From the NCBI RefSeq assembly GCF_001659605.2, contig NC_035176.2, positions 24,050,716 through 24,114,715 on the forward strand: a stretch of DNA of 64,000 nucleotides, given 5' to 3'. The notes beneath the pieces were generated by a model. It did not search any database. It was not told where the DNA came from and worked only from the letters and a program-made list of their open reading frames with translations. This document shows, piece by piece, positions 33,930 to 47,468 of this stretch. Each line of letters starts with the position of its first letter. Position 1 is the stretch's first letter. The stretch is from Manihot esculenta (Eukaryota; Streptophyta; Magnoliopsida; Malpighiales; Euphorbiaceae). The position numbers and the translations under genes were made by a program.

Positions 33930-35299
33930 ATAAACCCTATATATTTACGGTCAGGGGTAGTTTGAGGAGTTGTTACCTTAGTTGCGGGTCTTCTCTCTTC
34001 TATATTCTTTCTAGCAAACTTTCGAAGTACGTTATCCCTTATTAACCTCTCGATCTCGTCTTTCAACTGCCGACATTCCTCCGTTGTATACTCATGATCT
34101 TTATGAAAACGAAAATACTTGGTCCTATCTTTTTTTTTTTGGCTCTCTCAGAGTTGAGTTTGGGAGGCCACCTGACCTCCTTATCATTTTTTCTTATCCA
34201 CATTAGAATACGTGTTCATGAGTCATTCAATAGTGAATAATTCTTATACTTAATTTGGTCATCTCTTCCCCGGGAGACTAGGTAACTTCTTTGGTCTCCT
34301 TCATATCCTTTCCTCTCTAACTTTTAGTTTTGCTTTTGACTCATCCTCTTCTCTCAAGCTTAGACTTTGTCATCTAGCCTGATATACTTCCGGGCTTTAT
34401 CCATTAGCTGTTGGTATGTAGCGGTTGGGTTCTTAATTAGAGAATCCATGAACTTGACATTGCGTATTCCTTTCTTTAATACTTCACATGCTATTACTCT
34501 ACCTGTATTGCTTCTATATTAAATCGTGAGATAAACCTCCTTAAAGACTCATCCTCTCCCTGGTAGATCTTTTATAAGTCAGAGGAGAGCTTTTTAGGAG
34601 GTATACAAGATATAACCTGGACTTAAATAACGTAACAAATTGCATAAAGTTCTGAATTAAATCTGGGCTCAGATGTTAGTACTATTTTTAAGCCAAACCT
34701 GTGAGTGTTGACAAAAAGACTCAGCACAACACGAAGTCGTTGACATCCTGAAACTGTATGGTCATTCTAAAGATCACCAGCTAACTCCTGGGATCTGCTG
34801 TCCCGTCATATTTGTCCAGACTTGGGAGTTTAAACTTAGCGGAGAATGTCTTGAACTTAGCAGGGAATGTCTCTGCCAAGATTTCTTTTGAAAGAGGCAA
34901 GACATCATCCAGGCCAAAGTCCTTTTCCTGCTCCTTCTGATACCTTTGAAAAGTCCATACTAGCTTTCAATCGACATTCTTCGGAGCATTGTCTAATGAC
35001 TCCTCTTCCTTGAACTCGGCATTCCCTTTAAACCGCGTTTGGATTCCCTCTGTCCGAGTCCTTGGGGTATCAACGGATGCTTCCTCCCTTCCCCTAAGAG
35101 CCATGAAAGACGCCTCCCCTCGAGCTTTGTATTGCTCAAGAGTAACCTACAACTTTTTAATGTATTTGAGCATTTGCTTATTAAGATCTACTTTGTTAAC
35201 CATAAAGGGAGTGTTTTGTCCACTGCCAGGAGTGAAAGGAATGATAACGCTCTCATTGGTAGCAACAACCTTAGCAGGAGCTCGTAAATTATCGGCCAT
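33930..35299 (-). pseudogene. Gag remnant, Tat-lineage
   Basis: Start ATG at 35299 (MADNLRAPAKVV). Recognisable pieces are DDVLPLSKEILAE, LPSLDKYDGTADP (near 34810), MDKARKYIRLDDKV (near 34400) and YFRFHKDHEYTTEECRQL (near 34110). Stops and shifts are frequent. Confidence 0.68.
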
Positions 35300-35900
35300 T
35301 TCAAGAGAGAGAAAAGAGAGATTCCTTTTTAAGAGAAAGGGGAAAAAAGACCAGTTTTAATCTAAATGAACAGTGAGAATTTAATGGATTTCCTCAATGG
35401 AACCAAATGATGTGGTCGAAATAGAATTGTATTGTGATTGGTCAATCCTGCAAGAAAGAGAATGTGAGGTGGTTGGTACCTATGGTAGCCACTCGACGCT
35501 TAAGTCAATAAACTGAAGAATGGGGCGAATATAAGGAATTGTTTAGAATTAAAGAGTAGTTGTGTAAGAATTGCGTATCTTTATCTGAGCGATAATTAAT
35601 TTTTATACTGTAAGAAGATGGAATTAGCTATAGTATTTTCCAAAAATCCACCTTGTGCCGGCTAATTGATAAGGGATCTCACCAGCTGATCAATAAAGGA
35701 TCCCACCAGTTAATTGATCAGGAATCCCATGATTACAGACGTAATGGGGATCTGCTAGATTGTGTCTGCTAATGATAATTTTATATAAAGACTCGATCTC
35801 TTTAAGAAGAGGGCGAGTTTTAATGAAAAATCAGGTGTTACGGTATTCGGGTATTTCTTTCTATGAGTGGGACCGTGTATCGGTTTATCAAATTCTTATC

Positions 35901-38430
35901 ACGTGACATTGTTTTATAATGACAATCTTATCTTAAGCGATTGTTGTGATATATAAAAATATTGACAATGTGTTGTTTCTATTAGATATTTTAGTTATTT
36001 AATTTATTTTCTAAATATATTGCAACATATTTCATTAGTCATATTTTAAATAATAAAAGTTTGATCTATTTATTTTGAAAAATAAATTAAAAACATCTTG
36101 ATCATACAACACTTGTTTAATATATTTTTCTTGGTATTAACAATTAAATGCATGGAAGAATGAAAGTGTTCAACGAAGTAAAAATGAAATGTTGTTCAAA
36201 GAGTTTCTTAAAATATAATAATAAATTAAAAAATTATTAGTTAGTCTCCTATTATTGTAAAATTTACAAATTAATTTCTTTATTTTGAAAAATAAATTAA
36301 AGTATTTTTAATGTTTTAAAAAATTTATTAATTAATTATTCTGTTAAAATATTTTTAATATTTTAAAGAGTATATTAATTAGTTATTCTATTAATTTTAA
36401 CCATTAAATATTTTAATGTTTAGTTTTTATAATTTTAAAAAATTTATTAGTTAGTCTTTTATATTTTTAAAAAATTTATTAATCAGTAATCGGAGCATTT
36501 TAGACTTTTTTTATTATAATTAACGGTTAAAATTATTGAAAAAATTAATTAATAAATTTTTAAAATATTAAAAAATAATTAATATATTTTTTAAAATAAA
36601 AAATTAATTAATAAATTTTACTATTCCACACGGACTAAATAATTAGTTTTTCAAATAAATTTGTTAATAATCTTATTACTATGATGTTTTTCTAATTCAA
36701 TGTGAAAAACATTATCTCATAGACAAATTAGGCTTAATTGTCATTTTACTTGCACAATTAGTATTTTTTTCCAACTGTTTAATGTCAATAAAAAAGACAA
36801 ATAACACAATATATTCTTGTACTTTTTTATGTAACATTGAAAATTTGTCAATGTAATACTCGTTTTTGTTCAAAAAAATATGTTTATTAATTATTTTTAT
36901 ATAAATTAAAAATATAATTAAAATAAATAAAATGAAGTATCCTAAAATAGTTATTCAGATGAAATACTAGTGAATTTTTTGATGAGGCAAAATTTTTTAA
37001 TTTATTATTTATAATTATTAAATATAAATTTTTTAATTTAAATAGAATTAAAATTTGTTTACTTCTCTTATTTATTTATTTTTGTGAAATTAAATAACAA
37101 ATAAATATTTAAATACTAATTATATGGTAGTAATTCATAAATTTTTAAAATTGTTAATATTATAGTTATTATAAGTTACGATTATTAAAAATAGTTTAAA
37201 TATTTATCCATTTAAAATATTTTTTTAATATTGATATTTAAAATAAAATAATGTAATAAATAATTAAAAAATAAATTAATAGATTATTTAATTTTAAATG
37301 AACGAATTAAGTTGCCAATTAAGTGACTAACTGATTTTATTATTTCAAAAAACTTATTAATAGATTATTTAATTTTAAAAAATATATTAAAATATGTTTG
37401 AAGTATTAAAACATTTATAATTAATTATTTTATTAATTTCAACCATTAAATATTTTATATTTAATTTTTATTATATGAAAAAATTTATTAATTTATATTT
37501 TAATTTAATAAAAATATTTACTAATTAATTTATCTATATTAATGATATTTTAAAATATATTAATGTAAATTTAGATAAAAATTAATTGAATACGAGATGA
37601 ACTCAAATAATTTAAAATAAATTATAACTATTTAAATTATTTTTTTAAAATAAATTCTATTTTTTTTTTAAAATAGGAGTTGAAGAGTAGAATCTTAGAC
37701 CTCTTAAATGTATTAAGATGCACTTTTCAACAGACTAATTTTCGGAATGCAAAATAAATTTTATTTAAAATTATTATTAATTTTAAAAAATTAATTTAAA
37801 AAAAAAAAAACCCCACCACCGCAATGGGGTCACAAGCTCACATTCATAGTTAATTTTTATTTATTTATTAACGGACAAAAAGGAGTGTGATATCCGACTA
37901 GCGAACATGTTGCCGTCAGTTCTGCAGTTTATTAATTTATTCAATACTTATTTAAAAAAATCTCATTTGTCAGAAAAAGGACAATGCCTTTTTATATACA
38001 AATTCGATTTCACATGTAAACGAATTTAGTAATTATTAAATTAAATATTTTATATTTAAATTTACATATAATTAACTCCTGAAACAGTTAAAATTGTCTC
38101 TCAATAATAGAATTGAAAATAAAAATATTAAATTTTATTTTATTTTATTTAAATTTATATTTAAACTATTAATAAAAGATAAATATATTTAAATATACTT
38201 TAAAATAATAATTTTATTTAAATTTTTAATAATAATTTAAAAATGAATTTAAATTAAACGTTAAAAATTAAATATATTTAATATTTTTTATAATTTATAA
38301 TAAATTTAACATTTTACCCTTACTTAATTTAATAATGATAAAGATAAAATTTTATATAAATAAATATATAGTATCATTTTATTAGGCGAATTTATATAAA
38401 TTGAATCTAAATAAATTATACAATAAATTA
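35901..38430. other. AT-rich intergenic DNA with inverted repeats
   Basis: No coding frame is supported. Much of it consists of degenerate repeats of the AATTTATTAATTAATT type. One element with inverted ends is visible at 36226-36652; similar decayed arms occur near 37300-37560. Confidence 0.7.
36226..36652. mobile_element. MITE-like inverted repeat
   Basis: The left arm (TTAGTTAGTCTCCTATTATT then GTAAAATTTACAAATTAATT) is mirrored by the right arm, which reads TTAATTAATAAATTTTACTA and then CCACACGGACTAAATAA. Arms are about 60 bp with mismatches. No clear target duplication was found. Confidence 0.5.
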
Positions 38431-38435
38431 TGTGT

Positions 38436-38480
38436 ACTGTGACTTTAGAGAGAGAGAGGGAAGAGAGAGAGAGGGGTTGG
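38436..38480. repeat. GA-rich tract in CTP synthase promoter
   Basis: Imperfect GAGAGA run just upstream of the TATA box; such tracts are common in plant promoters. Confidence 0.6.
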
Positions 38481-38494
38481 GGGCTTGGCAAGTG

Positions 38495-38503
38495 TATATA
38501 AAA
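38495..38503 (+). promoter_or_regulatory. TATA box of CTP synthase gene
   Basis: TATATAAAA, about 30 bases upstream of the presumed start near 38530. A CT-rich leader of about 480 bases follows, with upstream ATGs. Confidence 0.65.
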
Positions 38504-39008
38504 GGCCTCAAATACTAGCCAATCTCATTCATTAAATTTCTGTTGTCACCCAGCCTTCCCTTTCCCTTCATCCCAAGTGTCCCAGTTTTTTTTCTTGCTT
38601 TACTGTGCCTTTCTTTCTGGTTCTTGCTACTCAGCAAGCTTTTCCTTTCATGGAGTTTGCTCTCCTCTTCTTATTTAGCCACTGAAACAGATAAAACTTA
38701 CCTTGCTTGTGGAGTTTCCTGCATACCCACAAAGACTGCGACCGTCAAATCTTCTTCTTTCGCTTCTTCAGGTGGTCTAATTGAAAAATAAGCTTAGCAA
38801 AAGTAGAAAGTAGAGTTCTTTTCGTTCTTGGACTTCATTTTGCTTCTTCTTCACCCTATGTTTCAGGATCTTTAGCACTCTGTTTTTGTTCTTCTTTTGC
38901 TCTGTTGAATTAAATGGAAATCTCATATGTATATGTATTGTTTTTGGTTTCGAAAATGCAAAAAATGAAATAAAAATAGGTGGTGTGAATAAGGAAATGA
39001 TGAAGAAA

Positions 39009-42000
39009 ATGAAGTACGTGTTGGTGACTGGAGGAGTAGTAAGCGGACTGGGCAAAGGAGTGACGGCTAGTAGTATTGGGCTGCTGCTTAAGGCCTGTAA
39101 TCTTCGTGTTACTACCATCAAAATAGGTTTATCCCTCTTCCTTTCTTCTTCTTCTTCATCATCTTCTTCTTCCAGTTAAAAATACACACTTTCTGATGTT
39201 GATTTATGGGGAAAATGTATATCTTCTGCTAGAAATGCTGATACCCGTTATGGGGTTTTGCAATTCATGTTTACAAGTTGTTCTCCTGTTTGTTTCTGTG
39301 AAAAGGGGATAGAATAATTACAAGTGTTTTCCCCTTCTTTTTCTTCTTCTTCTTTTCTCTCTGTTTTTCTTTTTTTATTTTGGTTTGTGGGGTGGGGGTT
39401 GGGTTGTGCGGATGTGTGACCTAAATGAATATGAGCAAGAGCTACTTAAGGAATATTTTTCTGACTTGTGAAACCTTTCACAAATGTATGAATAAATTTT
39501 CTTGTCTGTTGTTCATTTTTCTCCCCTGTTTTGTAGATTGATTTCATTCTATAGGTGGGCTCTTTCTGATTTTTTTTTTCTTTGTGATTTCTAAAAATTG
39601 GGTATCATGACCATCTATTATTGATTTTTTTTTTTTTTGAAAAAATTCCTTTAGGTTCCTCACTCGAATGCATCACACCTGACAAAAGTTGTTTCTTAAA
39701 ATTTGTGAACTCAGATCCCTACTTAAACAGTGATGCCGGAACAATGTCACCGTTTGAACATGGAGAAGTTTATGTCTTAGATGATGGTGGAGAGGTACAT
39801 AGTCTTCCTTAAATTCTGTATAAATATGTATATTTTTCTTTTATTTTCTTAAGGATTATTTAACAAGGTATTATGATCTGTATCGGATCATAACTTATGA
39901 ATCTCATGTCCGCCTGTTCTTTTTCCGATTAGCTACTTTGGACGAGGATGATGAAAGTTTTATGCACTAAAAAATAACGTCGTCTTCTTCTTTTTCACCA
40001 TGAGAGTGAGACTAAAGGATAAGAATTGGTCATTAGTCATGTCAGAAGAGGGAGGAGGAAAAAACAGAAAATAACAGCTTAGAGTATTGAAATTTCTAAA
40101 AAGTTGTGAAGAAAATGACTCTTTTTGGTTGTTTCAAAGGTGGACTTGGACCTTGGAAATTATGAACGTTTTCTAGATATCAAGTTGACAAGAGACAATA
40201 ATATCACCACTGGAAAAATTTACCAGGCAAGCCCATTAATTTCCAAATTTCTTTTTATTTGATGTGTCTGCTGCTAGAGAAACCAGAAAGAAACATCAGC
40301 CTGTGGAATTCTTGTTATTGAAGTCTTGTCTTTCTTTTCTTTTTGCATGTTAGGCTGTTATTGAAAAGGAAAGAAGGGGAGATTATCTGGGAAAGACTGT
40401 TCAGGTATTCCTCTATTGCCGACACTTCTGTAAAATTGTCCTAAAACTGTTGCTTGCAAAAGCCTTATCAATCTCCTTGTATTGTTGCAACCTGTAGGTC
40501 GTTCCTCACATTACTGATGCTATTCAAGAATGGATTGAACGCGCAGCAATGATACCGGTAGATGGCCAGCCTGGTCCTGCTGATGTTTGTGTCATTGAAT
40601 TGGGTGGCACAATAGGTACAATAACATCATAAATATTCTTGTTCAAAGTTCACAATAGCTGTTTTCAATGTTTTCTCTGTTGCATCTCACATTGAACATT
40701 TATGCTTGTAGGAGATATTGAGTCCATGCCATTTATTGAGGCTCTAGGACAGTTCTCATATCGTGTGGGTAAGAAAATTTGCCTGTGACGCATTTTAGGT
40801 GTTCTAGTTTTTATATTTGGTATTGGTAGTTGATCAATTTCTTCTCATCGTTTCTCTCTGTTTCAGGAGTTGGTAACTTTTGCTTGATTCATGTCAGCCT
40901 TGTACCTGTTTTAAATGCTGTTGGTGAACAGGTAGTCCTTAGAAAATTAGATAGTATTTAGTAGGGATATTTTCTGTTGGTGTCTTCTTTGCCTATACCA
41001 ATGAATTTTAGTCAGTCTAATGAGCTTAAAGAGATATGTATTCTTGACAGAAAACAAAACCAACTCAGCATAGTGTTCGTGGGCTGAGAGGTTTAGGATT
41101 GGCGCCAAATATCTTAGCTTGTCGCAGCACATTGGTCTCTCTCTCTCTCCCTCTCTCTCAAAAATACACGCAAATAAGTACTTATTTTAGCTTCATATTT
41201 TAAATATGAATCTATTTTGCAGGAACTTGATGAGAATGTGAAGATGAAACTCTCTCAATTTTGCCATGTCCAGGTGCGTTAATTAGAAGCACAGAACAAT
41301 TTATTTATTCAAAATTTTATAATGCATATCGTTTGTGCTTTAACTCATCTATTTTGTAAGATTATTAAGACCATATATTTTTCAGGCAGAAAATATCATC
41401 ACTCTCTACGATGTTCCCAACATTTGGCGCATTCCTTTGCTTTTAAGAGTAAGCACTTTTTAGGACCTGTGAAATTCATTTTAGAGTGCAGCTTCTGGTT
41501 CTTACAACTTACATGGATGTGTTTCTTCCCAATTAGGATCAGAAGGCTCATGAAGCAATTTTCAGAGTGCTGAATCTTCAGGGGTTTGTATTCTCATTAT
41601 CTTTTCCGTCTTCCTGATTCATAGGCACCACATATTCCTTGGCATCTTCTATTCTGTGGCATCCTTATGTGATTGTGTATTCTAATGTGCAGTACTACAA
41701 GGGAGCCTAACTTAAAGGAGTGGACTTCTAGGGCTGATATATGTGACATGTTGCATGAACCGGTGAGTCTCCACACATTTTGAATTTATGAATATTCTCA
41801 AATTTCTCAATATTTGTTTCCTGATATTATCTTTTCTAAACAATGAAATAACAGGTCCGAATTGCCATGGTTGGGAAGTATACTGGTCTTTCTGATTCCT
41901 ATCTGTCTGTAATAAAGGTACAATCATCTGTTATTGTCCCTTGCTTCCAATTATTATTAGAAGGAAGCTTCATGTTTCCATATATTGGAGTCTTTTTTGA

Positions 42001-44105
42001 CAATCTTTGCTTCTTGAGCTTATATATAGTTGCTGCTACTAGTATGAGTTTGCAAGTATTTCTAAATAATCTGTTATCCATATTTTTAGTGTCAATTTTA
42101 ATTATTTGTGGAAATATCTTTACAATCAGGCTCTTTTGCATGCATCTGTTGCTCGCCGTAAGAAACTTGTAGTGGACTGGGTTCCAGCTTGTGACCTTGA
42201 GAATGAAATGGCAAAAGAGGTTATAATTCAGAGTCTTGACATTGTATATCAATTATTTATGTTTCACCTTGTTCTGCATCTTGACTTGAATGCTATCCTT
42301 GCAGAATCCTGATGCTTACAAGGTTGCGTGGAAATTGCTAAAGGTTTGTGTTGTTGCTTGATGGTTCTTGCATTGCATATCTGGTTTAAACTGCTTCCTT
42401 TGTAATCTTATCCCTAAGTTTCAAGGGGCACATCTGACAAGTTTCTATCTCCAGGGTGCAGATGGCATTCTTGTTCCAGGAGGGTTTGGTGAGAGAGGTG
42501 TAGAAGGGAAGATTCTTGCAGCCAAATATGCAAGAGAGCATAGAGTCCCATTCCTCGGCATTTGCCTCGGAATGCAAGTTGCAGTCATTGAATTTGCGCG
42601 ATCTGTTCTTGGTTTCCAAGATGCTAATAGCACAGAATTTGATACTAACACTAAAAAGCCCTGTGTCATATTTATGCCTGAGGTTTTATTTCTGTTCTCC
42701 TCAGCTTGATTACAATGAAAACCAATTGATTATCCTTTTTTCTTTTTTTCATTTACTTTGTGGTCTGATGTTGTTACCTTTTTCACAGGGCTCAAAAACC
42801 CACATGGGAGGCACCATGCGTCTTGGGTCGAGGAGGACATATTTCCAAGTCATGGATTGCAAATCTGCAAAATTGTAAGTAACTTGAAGTATCCAAAGAT
42901 AATATTTGTATTTATACAAAATACGAAAGCAAAACATTTCTTTGACAAAATGTTTCAATCAGAATATGTAGCAAAGATATTAATACTGGCATCTTTATGA
43001 GTGTATGTCTAACTAGTGATGTGGATTCCGTCAGGTATGGAAACAAAAGTTTTATTGATGAGAGACATCGGCATAGATATGAGGTATGGAGCATGACAAT
43101 GTTCATATGCTTATCTTGCTAGTAGCTGTAGTTGCACAGAAGTAATAAAGTTTCTTATGCAGGTGAATCCTGATATGGTATCTCGCCTGGAGGAAGCTGG
43201 GCTCTCATTCACTGGCAAAGATGAAACTGGTCAGCGAATGGAGGTACGGCTTGTGTGCTGTAAAAATTAGTGATTCATATATTTTTCAAATTGGTTTAAT
43301 GGTCTTTGCACCTGGGGAGTTAATTTTTGGAATTTTGATGTGACAGATTGTTGAGTTGCCGAATCATCCTTACTATATTGGTGCTCAATTCCATCCTGAA
43401 TTTAAATCAAGACCAGGAAAACCCTCTGCTTTATTCTTGGGTAACACTCATTCATCCCCATATTGGATGTTTTGCTAATTACATCAAATGGAACTCTGCT
43501 GTTTCTTCATCTCCAATGTTACTGATTCCATGCTACTTGTATACCGCCTTTCAGTTCATTTCATTTTTTATAAGGTTTATTTGGATTAGGGTTTTGTCTA
43601 GAAACTAAGATGAAGAATTCTAGCTTCCCATTTCTGACATTATTAAATGTTAGTGAAAAATAAAATGATACAAAGGTGTTTGTTCTTAGTGACAAGACAT
43701 AATGTCCTGGACTTGAAGATGGCCCCACATCATGTGCATCTTTTTCTTGACTAGATAAAAGGGTGAAGTAGTCAATGAAAAAACCTGTCATGCCTGAGAA
43801 TACTTGTTTGTTTTTTAGTCTTTTCTGTCGTTTCTGAACTTTGCAGAACCTAACTTGATATTTGACCGTTTTCTGTTTATTTGTCAGTTTTCTCAACTTT
43901 CATTTGTACATTAATAATGTATTGTCATCAAAATGCAGGACTCATAGCAGCAGCATGTGGGCAACTAGATGCACTCTTGCAAGGCCACAAGCTTCCCAAT
44001 GGATTAGGCACTGGAATTCCAATACAGAAAGTAAACGTTTACCAAAATGGAAACGTTGCCAAGTTCGCAAAAATCGCTGCGGATGGCATATACACGCACT
44101 ACTAA
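39009..44105 (+). CDS. CTP synthase (glutamine-hydrolysing), 21 coding exons
   Basis: Converts UTP, ATP and glutamine to CTP in the cytosol, the last step of de novo pyrimidine nucleotide synthesis. Exons: 39009-39126, 39715-39794, 40140-40226, 40354-40404, 40498-40615, 40712-40768, 40867-40931, 41051-41134, 41223-41273, 41386-41448, 41537-41583, 41693-41762, 41855-41917, 42130-42219, 42305-42343, 42455-42682, 42789-42874, 43035-43083, 43163-43243, 43347-43440, 43939-44105. They join in phase to 595 aa, the usual plant length. The synthase domain (about 1-290) has the P-loop VSGLGKG and GGTIGDIESMP; the glutaminase domain (298 on) has the nucleophile in GICLGMQ (Cys398) and QFHPEF (His525, Glu527). 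All introns are GT-AG except the third, [13 protein letters not shown] is the family start; ATGs at 38997 and 39000 are in frame. Confidence 0.96.
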
Positions 44106-44440
44106 AATACTAAACTGTTGCTGCCTTTACAAAGTTCGCAGGAACAGCTTCCGATACTTAAGTTCTAATCTGTTGCTGCCTTTTGTTACAGGGCCTGTTT
44201 TTTTTCATGGAGTAATAGTTGTTCGATCCTATACTCTTTTGTAGTGTCTTAGGATTGGTTTGTACAGTAAGTTGAGTATGGGTAGTTGTCATTAGCTTCA
44301 AGAGACTGGATTGAACAGAGCTGGTTCCTGGTCTTTTAAACGGGACAGCTCTGTTGTAATTTACAGTGTACCATACTTTTCTGCTGGTGTATTTTGCGAA
44401 GTTCTTACTTTATAGCTATTCTGCAATGAGAATTTCTTCC
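44106..44440 (+). other. 3' UTR of CTP synthase gene (approximate)
   Basis: T-rich sequence after the stop with no further coding signal; the poly(A) site cannot be placed exactly. Confidence 0.5.
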
Positions 44441-45833
44441 TTTATGTTCATCACATTAGTTAATACTCTTGGATTCAGATCTTATTTCAGATTTATATGA
44501 GAGATATCATATAAGAAACAAGGGGAAATTAATTTAGGGTTTTTTTGTCATTTTGCCTAAAATTAAAATTTATAACTCAAATTATTTTTTTAAATTCACT
44601 CTAAACATTATTTTAATTTAAAAAATATATAATTGAAAATATTTTATAAAAAAAACTATTTAAAAAACATATTGAAAGAATAGAGTTTAATTGATTATTA
44701 AATTAATATATAGTGCAATTACATTCAATTATATCGTTAATCATGTACTTTTTTAAACATAATAATATTTAGAGTAGATTAAAAAAAATTAAGAGGCAGA
44801 TTAATTCAGAATTGAATTAATATAAAATAATATATTTAAATTATGGATAAAACTAAAAAATATATATAATAATAATAATATAAATTTTTAATATTATAAA
44901 TTTTAATTTTAGATAAAATTAAAAAATATTCTGAATTTAAAAAACTTTATAATTATATTCTAATCTTTTAAATTTTTATGAATTATATCTTGAAATTTAT
45001 TGCCGTGACGGTAATTATATGACATATATGTGGTAATTATATTAGACGTGAAGTTTAGGGTTTAATTGATAATTAAATTAGTATAAATATAATTATAAAA
45101 ATTTAAAAAAATGGAATTTTTTTATAATTAACTAAGGCTTTATTTGGTTAGGATCATTCAATTAGAAAACTTTAAATTTCCTGTTAAAATTGTGTTTGAT
45201 TGATTGGTATTTTTATTTAACTTTATAAGCATTTCTTTCCTTAACAAAAGAAAAAGATATTTTCTGAAAAATAATTTTCATTAAAATTTTATTTTTATTT
45301 TTTAATAAACGCAAGAGTGGCGTTGGTCACCTTATCGCTGGTTCCACCAGCGGCGGAGGTGAATTTTGACAAAAATCACTCCATTTTAACAAATACTTTT
45401 TCCCCCTCCCTTTGTTGACATTTTTTTTTTTTTTTTTATCAATTAACCGCTATTTGATAAGAAATCTGAAAACGACAGTGTTTTGATAAGGATAAATTGA
45501 ATATGTTTACATCTGTTCTGTTGTATCTAATAGAATCTTTTGATTACAATTTATACTGACATCAATACCATCTACTCTCTATTAGTTCCTATCTTTTCAT
45601 GTGATTGGCCGTTGCTACAACTCTTGATGCCTCTTCTTCATTCGTTTCAGATTTTTTTTGCATATTCCTCAATTTCTTTCTAAAAAGTTTTACTAACTCA
45701 AAATAATTAACTCAAATTATTTAATAATTCTGAATTAGATATTATTTATTATTAGTTGAACTTATAATCTCACACGTGGTGTGAGATCACCATAGAGGAG
45801 ACTCGGTTGAACATGTTCAGGTTGTTACATGAG
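44441..45833. other. AT-rich intergenic DNA
   Basis: No gene, RNA or repeat could be supported, apart from low-complexity A/T runs. Confidence 0.6.
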
Positions 45834-45841
45834 CGTCCTAT

Positions 45842-46495
45842 TAGAGGTGTAAATGAACCAAACCGTTTGTGAGCTACTCAAGGTTCGGTTCGATAAAAGT
45901 TCGACCGAACTCGACTCGATTTCTAAACGAGCTAAGTTCGAAGTTAATTTTTAGGCTCTTTTAGTAAACGAGCCAAGTTTCAGCTCCATAGTATTCGGCT
46001 CGTTAAGACTCGTGAGTTCGGCTTGTTTCTGAGTTCATGAATAAGCTCGCGAATAGGTTTGTGAACAATCTCGTTAAATAAACTGAAATTATTATCATAA
46101 GAGAAATAAACTCACAATGTGCATATACTTTCATGAGTCAAACTTAAATTTTTTAAAATTCATCTTTGTATAGTTTAGTTACACTCTTAAATTTGTATAT
46201 ATTTGGATCATTAAAATTTAAAAACTTATCTTTATAAATTTACAGGCTAATGTAGATATACTTATTTAACTAAAATTATTTTAATTTTAAATTTATTAGT
46301 TTTAAACTAAAACTCAAACTCATTATAAAAGCTCACCTCGTTTGCTAAACGAGCCAAATTTGAACTTCTTAATACTCGACTAGAATTCGAAATGAGTAAA
46401 GCTCGAATTTGTCTCGAACTCGAAAAAATTTTAATAAACTAAACTTGAACTCTTCAAAACTCGGTTCGACTCGACTTGGTTCGTTTAAACCCGTA
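45842..46495. mobile_element. hAT-type MITE (654 bp) with 8-bp target duplication
   Basis: Terminal inverted repeats start TAGAGGTGTAAATGAACCAA and, on the other strand from the right end, TACGGGTTTAAACGAACCAA. Perfect 8-bp duplication CGTCCTAT flanks it (45834-45841 and 46496-46503). Inner sequence is rich in AACGAGC/CTCGA motifs. No transposase frame. Eight-bp duplications are the hallmark of hAT. Confidence 0.82.
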
Positions 46496-46503
46496 CGTCC
46501 TAT

Positions 46504-47468
46504 ATAGCTCAAGCTGCCATCAAAACTTCTGAACAGAAACCTTAACAAAATAATTCTCATGTTCAAAATGGATAAGGAAGAGGTTGTGGGATCACCTCAT
46601 GGTCATGTTGCTCATGAGTATCCATCTCCACAATCCTTACCATCTATGCAACCTCATTTCTTTTTTACCCACCAGCAACTTTACCATTCATTCTTCAAAA
46701 TCAACTTATTCTTGGACTACTTATTCTGGTGTCAATTATCACTGAACATGCTATGAATGTGTTTGCATATTTTGTTCCTTTACCAAAAAGAAATCATGAT
46801 GTGCTGATAAACTATATGTTAAGAAAAGGGAGATTTCAAGATTCATATGTTGCCATTGTCCTTTGCAAAGAATCGAATTTTAAGAAGAGGGTGTGATGTG
46901 ATTCTAGCGATCTTGGAAATATAATTTTTTTCATTAAATTTATAAATTTATTTTCAACCATACTTTATTTATTTTTAAAAATTTATATAAGAAAAATTTT
47001 ATAATTTTTTATTAATATTAAAATTATCAGAGTCAAATTAATATCATTGACTAATAAGTAAATAGAAATACTTTTTACTTAAATTTCTCTTATTTTATGC
47101 CTTGATTTAAGGAAGTAGTCCTAAACTGAGTTGAAGGCTATCACTAGATTTTCAACCTAGTACGTGGAACTAATTACGACCGCAAGTAGACTAATTTTTT
47201 TTCCCTATTTAGTTTATATTTCTAGTTTGCTTATGTTTTAGTTATATTATTTTAATAAGATTTAGTAGTCGATTGTAATTAGTAGTCCTTTATGACTTAT
47301 AAATAGGACCCTATGTTACGTAATTTTCAGTTATTGGTTAATAATATTTATATGTAATTGTATTTATTTTTTATTATTTTTATTCAAATGTGGCAAAATT
47401 TTTGACTAATCACTTTTTTGAGGGTGACTTTTAAAAAAATATTATTATTTTTTTTATTATTTTTAATA
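46504..47468. other. Intergenic DNA with a possible LTR fragment
   Basis: A purine run (AAGAAGAGGG) followed by TGTGATGTGATTC at about 46887 and a TATA-like TTATAAATAGGACC near 47298 would fit a degraded LTR, but the ends and a second copy were not found. The short frame from 46559 is not recognised. Confidence 0.35.

Larger units (their letters stand above)
32340..35900 (-). mobile_element. Tat-lineage Ty3/gypsy remnant
   Basis: Minus-strand order: probable LTR (about 35900-35410), gag, a short integrase tail, tandem repeat array, then truncation by element 4. Gag wording (LPSLDKYDGTADP, FHKDHEYTTEECRQLKDEIE) is that of plant Tat/Ogre-type elements. Protease, RT, RNase H and most of integrase are deleted. 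Right border is uncertain. Confidence 0.7.

Noticed and set aside
38543..38791. 82-codon frame before CTP synthase
   Set aside because: It has no ATG at its start, lies in the CT-rich leader and has no family resemblance.
46887..47400. Possible solo LTR with a TATA-like box
   Set aside because: No second end or target duplication could be fixed, so it is only mentioned as a possibility.
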